Below, in pieces: positions 29,901 to 38,205 of a stretch of DNA of 40,236 nucleotides. The stretch comes from Entamoeba histolytica HM-1:IMSS (Eukaryota; Evosea; Mastigamoebida; Endamoebidae), in NCBI RefSeq assembly GCF_000208925.1, contig NW_001915008.1:1-40236 (forward strand). Direction: 5' to 3'. The notes below the pieces were generated by a model. It was not told the DNA's origin, ran no database searches, and saw nothing but the letters and a program-made list of their open reading frames with translations. The translations under genes and the position numbers were made by a program. Within the stretch, counting starts at the first letter, position 1. Every line of letters starts with the position of its first letter.

Positions 29901-32235
29901 ACAATGTGGAAATAATTGTGGAGAATGTCAAATAGATTCATATGGAATAAAAAAGTGTTTAACATGTATAAGTGATGAATATTATCTTAATGAACAAGGA
30001 GAATGCATATTTGGAAAAGATATTTGTTATATTGATAATTGGAAATGTGTTTCATGTATTAATCCAAATGAATATTTTAATGGATTAAATTGTACTTCTT
30101 GTGGAGAACATTGTATTTTATGTTCTACAATTGGAATTTGTGAAGGATGTGAAAATGGATATTATTTACATAAAGAATTAAATGAATATGATCAAATTAT
30201 TTTTCAATGTAAACCAAATCCTATTAGTAATTGTATTGAATATAATAAAGGAAAATGTATATCATGTAATAACGGGACATATTCTAACAATTATCAATGT
30301 CTTCCATGTCATGTAACATGTTTAAATTGTGTATTAAATTCAAAAACATGTTTAAGTTGTATTTCAGGTTTTATGATTCAAGATAATACATGTATTAGTG
30401 CTAAACAAGAAATTGAATCATGTGAAATATTTGCATCAGAAATAAAAGGAGAATGTGCAAAATGTAAAGATTTTTATTATTTAAATCAAAGTATTTGTGA
30501 ACGATGTTCAAATAATTGTAAAATTTGTAATAATTTAACTTCATGTATTGAATGTGGCATAAATTATTTTTTAAATGAAACAGGAGAATGTGAATCAATT
30601 TTTCATTTAACGAATTGTAAAGAATTTAGAAATAAAGGATGTATTTATTGTGATAATGATACTTATCTTGATGGAATACGATGTGTTTATTGTAATGATA
30701 TTCAAACGTATTGTAATAAATGTCATTGGGAAAGTGGAATATGTATAGGATGTAAAGAAGAATATATATTATATCAAGGGAAATGTATTCATTATTCATT
30801 TATTAGTCATTGTAAAATGGCATCTAATTCTATATGTAGTAAATGTTCATTTTGGTATAAACCAACAATAACAGGAATAGAATGTGAAATTAATATAAAA
30901 TGGTGGATCATAGTTATTATAATAATTATGATATTAATAGGAATGATAATAATAATAATAATTCTTTATATAATTCTTATAAATATTTGTTTAAAAAGAA
31001 ATCAAGAATATCAACCTTTATTAATTTATCAAAAAGTTTCTCAAACTCATTTAAATTGGATAAATTTACATTTAAAAGGAATTGTTGTAAATAAGAAAAT
31101 ATTAAAATTTACAGGAAATATTAATGAATTAGTTGAAATTGATCAACCAATATCAGATACTTTTTATATTGGAAATACAAGTAAAGAAACAATATATATA
31201 ACATTTACATATTTAAATAAAAATAAAGAAAAATATTGTATTTTAATTAAACCAGAAATACTAGAATTAAAACAAGATGATTGTTATTGTATTACTGTTA
31301 CTGTTATACCATATTGTACAACAATTATTAATGAACAATTAAAAATTGTTAAAACAAATAATAAATTAGGAATTGATTCAATTGATTCAATTAATATTAA
31401 ACTTAAAACACAATTATCAACAAAACTTGATTATGATGAATTAATAATAGAAAAAAAAATTGGAGAAGGAACATTTGGAATAGTTTATAAAGGAATATTT
31501 AGAAATAATATTGTTGCAATTAAAAATCTTAAAAACATTCAAATTATAGAAGGAGTTGTAGAAGAATTTAAAAGAGAAATATTTTTATTAGAAAACTTTA
31601 GAAGTGATTATATTGTTTATTTTTATGGATCTGTTTTATCTACAAATAAATTTTGTATTGTAACTGAATTTGCACAATATGGTTCTTTACAAAATCTTAT
31701 TAATACTTTAACCTTAAATGAAATATCTTTAAAATTAAGAATTAAACTTTTAATTGATGCTTCAAAAGGAATTAAATATCTTCATTCAAATGGAATATTA
31801 CATAGAGATATTAAACCTGATAATCTTCTTATATTTTCTTTAGATCAAGACATTTTTGTTAATGCAAAATTATCAGATTTTGGTTCTTCTAGAAGTATTA
31901 ATTTACTGGTAACTAATTTGACTTTTACTAGTGGAATTGGTACTCCTGTTTATATGGCTCCTGAATTGTTAAAAAGAAAAAAATATAAAATGTCGGCTGA
32001 TATTTATTCATTTGCTATTTTAATGTATGAATGTATTAATTGGTGTTATGCTTATCCAATTTCAATGAAAACTTGGAATATAGCTCAAGATGTTTGCTCT
32101 GGAAAAAGACCTCCAAAATTAGATTCAATGAATTCTTCATTTTATGAATTATTAACACAAATGTGGTGTGATATTCCAAATGAACGTTTAACAATAGATG
32201 AAGTAGTTAGACAATTAGAATATTTACGTTATTAA
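26941..32235 (+). CDS. very large transmembrane receptor kinase (Entamoeba TMK family)
   Basis: The protein has 1764 residues. A short signal peptide (about 1-13) leads into about 800 residues rich in I, N and V with repeated strand-like units (NVIVEQSNDFVI, KIGGFIKANKCILDNTIIN), suggestive of a beta-helix or adhesin-like region. Then come about 480 residues of CxxC repeats (about 830-1310), a membrane helix at about 1318-1350, and a kinase domain from about 1500. The kinase motifs are all present: GEGTFG, VAIKNLK, HRDIKPDN (about 1620), SDFGSSR (about 1646) and GTPVYMAPE. It should be a surface receptor with an active intracellular kinase. It belongs to the same broad family as the 4410-7499 gene but is 735 residues longer, mainly through the extra N-terminal half. 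No intron is needed. Confidence 0.92.
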   Translation: MLIYFILFQLVNSDCWYSQDNEIIYDPNISGMTCSNRGYGWKLIWDGTIDWIIFTGECCENNENYYSISSLAENRNPKGITFDESASISLIKLLPPFIDSKWIIDGRNINNECEIYIGNTREYVVKDKETIIIIGTKTLKIYFENQEINILQFKEKERPYMFISGNSTILRVQEDYQINECHYLFNAKNVIVEQSNDFVIQGICSFMSQKRYIKCPKSKFIENDCSCFIKSTVSEVSFTEFNMNYPDCFVSSDFLPLTIKSHQTNIKFDQHNHWLKLIIEPRTQPLLIQSNEPIIIKEDFILPSITFILQTKLIISSSLIIQNNENEFCYFKEIYASSLKVNELNKNKIIFNCGSYYISNSFNLRIGCKNGLYNRIVLNESQIECNCYYNNNTFDQNDCNYVSQMESNQLKLFVLNKNSYHPKTEVYWNEIIIRNGKIGGFIKANKCILDNTIINSGILMCNEMVITNSIIVNDIAKVEINHLIVKGVSRWRGNCHFIKITVNGKFDYDGNFVYADIVEMSEDTSITFINGGYINNLTSNGYCAITSAFDLIINECNSIYMIDIIARSLTIKKGMINFNILSVTQPLIINEQVISIAINSIIQNIDNLFLLLDIQRTSKPLIIQKIPIISPRSHPVAFLETKKRPSIVISLENQFKYMCDSQVIIIGNITKSPCSSLHLDNKICNYVGGSIYLNSNGNIDYSCPCNNDKNVNKTLMINSKEYYMKQNEEYNQIYNQYNSILYSQNKELVIILEKDIQINGNNNSILFKLMNDNNNNKTVLNIHIKGTAILFCELHFGYDINIQSKSISLSQNGLCKVVVIENNKIYCVVCRYLMKNNECLSGKVEECMHYTKNGKCFQCNEGYYIDKEKNKCNKCSEHCQYCNSSECILCYNGYQLQNKKCVLYNEPCNYFKGDICYKCPLGYYSINGNCTQCQEGCIMCQNNNTCESCDIGNGYFGTNCSYIDHSKIISSIVICEHGYYFDGNNCTQCGNNCGECQIDSYGIKKCLTCISDEYYLNEQGECIFGKDICYIDNWKCVSCINPNEYFNGLNCTSCGEHCILCSTIGICEGCENGYYLHKELNEYDQIIFQCKPNPISNCIEYNKGKCISCNNGTYSNNYQCLPCHVTCLNCVLNSKTCLSCISGFMIQDNTCISAKQEIESCEIFASEIKGECAKCKDFYYLNQSICERCSNNCKICNNLTSCIECGINYFLNETGECESIFHLTNCKEFRNKGCIYCDNDTYLDGIRCVYCNDIQTYCNKCHWESGICIGCKEEYILYQGKCIHYSFISHCKMASNSICSKCSFWYKPTITGIECEINIKWWIIVIIIIMILIGMIIIIIILYIILINICLKRNQEYQPLLIYQKVSQTHLNWINLHLKGIVVNKKILKFTGNINELVEIDQPISDTFYIGNTSKETIYITFTYLNKNKEKYCILIKPEILELKQDDCYCITVTVIPYCTTIINEQLKIVKTNNKLGIDSIDSINIKLKTQLSTKLDYDELIIEKKIGEGTFGIVYKGIFRNNIVAIKNLKNIQIIEGVVEEFKREIFLLENFRSDYIVYFYGSVLSTNKFCIVTEFAQYGSLQNLINTLTLNEISLKLRIKLLIDASKGIKYLHSNGILHRDIKPDNLLIFSLDQDIFVNAKLSDFGSSRSINLLVTNLTFTSGIGTPVYMAPELLKRKKYKMSADIYSFAILMYECINWCYAYPISMKTWNIAQDVCSGKRPPKLDSMNSSFYELLTQMWCDIPNERLTIDEVVRQLEYLRY

Positions 32236-32382
32236 TATTTATTCATAATTAATCATTTTATTTTTTTAATTCTCAAAATTATTGATATATAAAGCACAAA
32301 AAAATTAAAAAAAAAAAAACAAGAAAATTCAAATTATATAAAAAATTCAATTCAACAAAAATAAACTTTAAAATATAAATTC

Positions 32383-32842
32383 ATGTCGTTGTTATTTATT
32401 GTAATTTGTATTATTGTTGTTTCTGGTAATGATAATCAAAAAATTGATAGAAACCAATATTTTGTTTGTGAATTTCATACACCAAGAAAATGTCAAATAG
32501 AAAATGAAGAAGGTATTAAAGCATTTTTAAAATCAGAATTTCCAAATTAGTTTGTTTTAATTTATTAATTTACTTTTTTAAAAAAAAATATGGATTGAAT
32601 TATATTTCAAATAAAATTAATTATTAAGCCCAATGCTAATTCATACTAATTCAGATCGTGCTGCTTTTGTGTTTTATAACATTATTGGACAAAAAATTGA
32701 AGAAATTTCATTACTAGGATTAAAACAATCACAAATTGAAAATATTCTTGAAAAACGTGGTTTTTATAATGAAAATCCAAGTCAATTTAAAAAATTTGAA
32801 GAATTATTTAATGATGAATTTGTAATGAACTTGATTAAATAA
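32383..32842 (+). CDS. Sep15/SelM-like thioredoxin-fold secretory protein, two exons
   Basis: Exons are 32383-32549 and 32629-32842, giving 126 residues. The 79-nt intron starts GTTTGT and ends at its only AG; the phase-2 join keeps the frame. A signal peptide covers about 1-14. The pattern C-Q-I-x8-K-A-F-L, then FP..P, SDRA..VFYN..G, LK..QIENIL...GFY follows selenoprotein M and Sep15, where U-Q-L-x8-K-A-F-V and a closing GFY motif occur. Cys37 falls exactly at the Sec position. The partner Cys three residues before it (CGGU in SelM) is Pro here, so the usual CxxC pair is missing; Cys29 might substitute. The animal proteins are ER oxidoreductases that help glycoprotein folding. Family call from remembered motifs. 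Confidence 0.72.
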
Positions 32843-32879
32843 TTGAAATTCCATTTTTTTTTATAATTTTATTTTAAGC

Positions 32880-33566
32880 AGTGAAGAAATGGGAATAATC
32901 CACAATGAAATTAAAGAAATAATAAGTGGAATAGGGATGGAAATGAATGAGAAAAAGTCAGGAATGGTATTAAAAAACATTAAGGAAATACCAAATGGAA
33001 TGCAAAACATCCCCGTAGTTGAAGGTGAGGACTTGTATAAATACTTAGGAATATGGCATTCCGACGAAATTGATGACACCTTCAATTGTAAAATCATCAA
33101 AGAAAAAATGAAGAAGATGGAAGAAATAAACACTGATGAAAGTAGTAATAGAAGATATATTACTCGAATAAACAATGAAGTAATCAATATCTTCAGATAT
33201 TCAGCATCAGTTGTAAATTGGAAAGTCACTTAGATAAAATTGATTTGGAGATAAGAAAATATTTAAGAAAGGCAAAATACAATGGTGAAACTCCAAAGAT
33301 CGGTTGTATGTCATTATAGAAGAAATGTGTGAAGGATTAATAAATATAAGGGACGAATATGTTATTGAATTAATTAGAACAGTGATGTATTACTGTACAA
33401 GAGAATGTGAAATAGGAAATAACATATTAGATAGATGGTACAGTAAGAAGGGAATATGGAATAGAATTAAAAACATTAATTCATAAAATAAATGAAACAA
33501 AAATAGAAGAAATAATAAATGAAAGAAAAGAAAAAAGAAAAAGAAGTAGTAATAGAAATAAAAAAC
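32880..33566 (+). mobile_element. LINE A fragment, part of ORF2, truncated at both ends
   Basis: This 687-bp stretch is nearly identical to element A 13195-13887 read on the opposite strand: the RT thumb and the region after it. Over the best-preserved 120 codons I count three amino-acid differences. It starts just after the YMDD site and stops inside ORF2, so neither the promoter end nor the 3' end of the LINE is present. An early stop lies at about 33231. It sits 38 bp after the stop codon of the SelM-like gene, so it may have changed that gene's 3' end. Confidence 0.88.
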
Positions 33567-33608
33567 TTAAAAAAAGGTTAACTAATAGATATATCCACAA
33601 TTTGATTT

Positions 33609-36600
33609 TTATGAATATTGAGAAGTGTTTATTTCAGTTTCTTCATTATGCCATATTTCTATAATAGAGTTTATTTCTAATACACTCGTATTAGATTGTT
33701 TTTCTTCTAATGTACTGACAGAACTGAATGTGTAAAACATTAAGTCTTTCATGTTTTTGATTATTATTGTTCGTAGGATTTTAGAAAAGTATAATTGTAA
33801 TTTTAGTGTTTTTAATCTTCTTATAGACTCTTTTTGTATTAATCCATTTATTGATGATATTACAGGTATTATTTCTACATATATTATTTCTCTATTATTT
33901 CTTAATTTCTCTTGTATTTCTTTGTATTTATTTATTTTATGAATATAATTTAATTCTAAATTATTATCTTGACATATAACAACATCTATAATATATCATT
34001 TCTTCTCTTTCATATTCTGATAATATGCGTCTTGTCTTCTATCATGGAATGAATTATCAATAACAAATAAATCTTTATTGTAAGTAATGACCATTTTATC
34101 ATTATTAATACATTTTGGAGGATTATTAAAGTCAATTGCATCAAATTCATTAAAATATGTAATTAATATCTGTTTATATATTTGTTTACATAATCATGTT
34201 TTAATATTTGATTCTTTTCCATTACATCCTAACAGGATGTGACTAATAGATGCAATTGTGTTATGACAATGTTTGCAATATTTTAAAACATCATTTTCGA
34301 GTATTTTTGATTTAATACTTCCTGTCATACTTACTCCTTCTTGCATCTTTATTATTTTGATGAATGCATTTCTTTTTATATTCAATCATCTCCATGTGGC
34401 TACTGTTAATTTTTTTATCATTGAGAGTAATATTTGCACATCTTATATATTCACAACATTTCTTTTCTTTCCATTCATTTAAATATCTATCATTTAATTC
34501 ATTATTTACACATTCAAATACATTCTTTACATTGTGCTTTCTTTCATTTAATTCTATTATATTCATTAATTCATTAAAATTAATTTTCTTACCAAATGCT
34601 TTCTTCATTCTTTTATTTATTCCATTTGGATTTTCTTTTATTGCTTCTGTCATTTCTCATATTCCTGTGTTTGATATTTTTATTTTAAATATATTCTTAT
34701 TAATTCTTTACCACATTCATCTCTTGCTGACATTAATCCTAATCCCAATTCATTTATTTTAACAAATAGCATACTTTTTGGGAATGTTTCTACTATATAA
34801 TTGGAGTTGTATCAATGATTTTCTTATTTGTTTATCTATCTTCTCCAATTCTCCTAGTTTCCATTGGACAATACAAAATCCATATCTTAATTTGGAGATT
34901 ATATCTCTATTAATCTTTCTTATTGTATTAAGGTTGCTATATTTCATAGTATTTAATGATGATAGAATAGAAGATACATCATTTAATATTCTTGTACAAT
35001 ATTTATTAATATTTACTTTATCTCATATTTCAATACCAATGTATTTATAATGATTATCATTAGTTACTCTTGGTAGTTCAGCTAATTCACCATTTATTTG
35101 ACTATTAATATTAGTCATTATCCCACTCTTCTCTACATTAATTTTTAATCCTATTCAATTAAATATTTCTTTAGTTAATTTGTGGGATTTTTTCCATTTC
35201 ATCGAGGCTATTAGTTATTATCTTTAAATCATTCATATATAATATATAATTTAGCTTGACTTGTTTTTCTTCTTCATTCATTTTAATATTTAATTTGTTT
35301 ATTTGTTTATCTAATTGATTAGATAGTATATCAATAGATAATACAAATAAAAGTGGAGATAAATTATCACCTTGTATTATTCATCTTTCTACATTAACTA
35401 TACCTACACTTTCATGATTATAATATAAATTAAGTTATGTATTATTTAATATGTATAATATACTATTAATTACTACAAGTGGGATATTAAAATAAATTAA
35501 ACAATGTTTAATCCATTGATGATTAATACTATCATATGCTTTGGAGACGTCATAATATGTTTCTACCCACTTCCATTTAGCCTTTAATAATAATTGATTG
35601 ATTATAGTGTTATATAATAATCATTCTTTTGATGCATATGTATATTTCTTACATCCAATTTGATTTAATGAGAGTTGTTTTTCAATTGGATTTAGCATCA
35701 GCTGGCTTTCTATTTTCATTTTTAGTATTGATGTATATATTTTTAACAGACAATTTAAACAAGTTATTTGTCTGTAATTCTGTTGGTCTAATTTATCTCC
35801 TTTCTTATATATTAATATTGTTCTTCATTGAATAAAATGAAGAGGTATTTCATTAGGATTGTTTAACCATTCATTAAATAATTTTATTAAATGTTTCATT
35901 GGTTGTTCTAAATATTTAATCAAAAATCATTGTATTTTATCATTTTCATTTTACTTTCAAATTATCAATGAATTTAATAGCACAGTCTATTTCATTGGGA
36001 ATGATTATGAACATTCTATTATTAATTCTATTTTCAATTAATATTTCATATAAATTAATATTCAGGAAGTCTATATTGGTGTTAGTTTCATAGATTCATT
36101 TCCAGAAATTAATAGATGAGATATTATCTGGATATTCATCTTCTTTAGATTTATTTAGGTGTTGCAATTTTCCATATTTCATCATTTTATATTTCAATCT
36201 TATTCTTTTCCAATTATTCTTTCTTGCTTCTATTTCTATTCTTTTCATCTTTCGGAGGTATTTATAATAATTTATTTGTTCAATTGTTTTTATTTTAATG
36301 TGGTATATATCATATTTCTTAATATGTAATATTCTTTTTAATTTCATATATTGTTTATTATGAAGTAAATCTCTCAATCTACATATTTTGATTGTAATAT
36401 TCTTTCTATACTTTTCTTTCTACTTCTTTCTTGTTTATTTTTATTAATGATGTTAATAGTGGAAGCTACAGATTTAATATAATGATAATAATCATCTAAT
36501 GTATTGATTATTATTTCATTTTTATTAATAATATTAATTATTTGATGTATTTTCTTCTCATTATTATATTAATAGTTAATAAATTGTACTTCTTCTTGTT

Positions 36601-36920
36601 CTTTCTTTTCTTGTTCTTTAAATATCTTCATTACCTCCTCTTCTTCTATTTCTTCTTTCTTGTTCATTTTAGTTATTATTTCTTTTAATTCATTATCTTT
36701 CCATTGATGTTTTATTATTTCTTCCTCCATTATTCTATTTATTTCTCTTTTAATTTCATTCTTTATTTTAAATGTCTTCTTTAATATTTCTTTATATTCA
36801 TTAATATCATTTACTTTAATTTCAAATTCTTGTATTAGTCTTTCTATTAACTCTTCTTTTAGTTAACCTCTTAATTTTCTTTCAAATAATTTCAAAGCAA
36901 AACATTTATAAAGTGTTAAA
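33609..36920 (-). pseudogene. LINE B ORF2, reverse transcriptase and endonuclease, many in-frame TGA
   Basis: The RT core lies at about 35190-35930. The active site reads YMND rather than YMDD (AAT at 35231-35233), which would kill polymerase activity. The zinc motif CKHCHNTIASISHILLGC (CX2CX8HX4C) is intact at about 34210-34290. Stops in frames that align with element A: ten TGA (36096, 35927, 35825, 35621, 35381, 35155, 35023, 34386, 34194 and 33996, lower coordinate) and one TAA (35435). Several align with or suit Trp. At least three frameshifts lie in A runs. The last 265 codons are free of TAA and TAG. Confidence 0.8.
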
Positions 36921-38200
36921 ATTTCTTCTTCTCTGTCTATTTACTTCATTTGTTTTTTTTTTTTTGCTTGTCTAATTCTAATGTGATGATATTCTTATGA
37001 TGAATATCCATTTCTTCAATTGATTTCTGCGTTAACTTTCTTTTTTTGGAAGATCATCTTCACTTGATGATATTTCATCAGCTACTACCACATTGGGGTG
37101 AGGTCATTCACAATTTGTGTTTCAGATGAGTCTGTCATATTATCTTTTATCATGTTTCTTCTTTTCTTCCTGTGTATTTTCATTTTCTAATTTGGATAAT
37201 TTATCTTTCAAGAATATTAATTGTTGTGTTAAGTTATTTACTTCAAACATTTTTCTTTCAGATTCAGCATGCAATTTGAATATTTTTTATCACACCAGTG
37301 TTTTGTGCTTATCTCATTCTCATGCTTCTTCTTTAATGCTATAATATCTTTTGTCAGTTTCTTAATGGTTTGGTCTTTTATTTGTATTTCCTTTTTCATT
37401 TCTTCTTTCTCTTTCATATCCTCCTCCATTTTTTTCAATTCTTCTACTCTTTTTTACTTTCGTAGAATCTTGGTCATCTTTATTTTCTTCTTCTTTTCTT
37501 TTTTAGTAAACTCTTTTTCATCTTTATCTTCATTTTCAATACACATTGAATAGTTATTGTATATTCTATTGTCCTTAATTTCAATTGGGTTGTACTGATT
37601 ATTGTCTTCTTTCATAGTCATACTAATAGTTTCTTCTTCCATTTTGATTGTTTTTGTTTTTTCTCGTGCAAGAAAATACCATCTTCTCCATATTATTGAT
37701 GATGTATATTCTTTAATCTTTATTTTCTTTATTTCATATATTTCTTGTGACGTAAATATTTTAATTTCTTCTTCAAAGAATCTTTTTCAATATTCTTGAT
37801 TTTGTATTTCTATCATTTCTTTGATTTCTGTTTGTTTTTGTTTCTTATTTCGATATTATTTATACCTTCCTTGTGTGTTATTATGGTATTTATTTCTATT
37901 ATGATAATATTGTTTATTTCTATTGAAAATATTATTAAAGTGTTTATGACGATGATTATGATTGAAGTGATGAGTGAAATGATTCATATCATCAGTATTG
38001 TGATAGTTATGGTTATAATTATTATAATTGTTATCAGATGACTAATGTATCTCATTCTAGGAAGATAATACATATTTTCACTCATTCTTCTATCATTTAT
38101 ATTTCTTAGTTGACGTAAATTTCTTCTTCTTTGTTTATTTGTTTTTCTTTATTTTTTGTAATGTCTTCTGTAATGCATCTTCTTTTTGCCACATTCTATC
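36921..38200 (-). pseudogene. LINE B ORF1, basic and coiled-coil protein, broken
   Basis: An Arg/Lys-rich N-terminus (MWQKEDALQKTLQKIKKNKQ... from about 38198) is followed by Ser/acidic and long Glu/Lys coiled-coil pieces (37454-37642 and 37238-37438 are open). Frameshifts and stops separate the pieces. The match to LINE A ORF1 is in order and composition more than residue by residue. Confidence 0.6.
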
Positions 38201-38205
38201 TATAA

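Larger units (their letters stand above)
33567..38205 (-). mobile_element. LINE 'element B', diverged second family, decayed
   Basis: Reading the minus strand from about 38205, a basic ORF1 start and coiled coil are followed by ORF2 with RT (KKGD, NYRQIT, AYDSINH, QGDNLSPLLF, LYMND) and a C-terminal endonuclease zinc motif CKHC...H....C. Order and length match element A (about 4.6 kb), but the protein is far from it (roughly half identical where I aligned it), so it is a separate LINE subfamily, perhaps EhLINE2- or 3-like. It is broken by frameshifts and stops, most of them TGA. No target duplication was found. The limits are estimates. Confidence 0.82.

Noticed and set aside
34657..34659. 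An eleventh TGA at a possible Trp (GI-stop-EMT)
   Set aside because: The reading frame there is uncertain because a frameshift lies just upstream, so it was left out of the count.
33567..38205. Element B as an active element using UGA for Trp
   Set aside because: One TAA, at least three frameshifts and the YMND change argue for a dead copy. The TGA bias is kept as an observation, not as proof of recoding.
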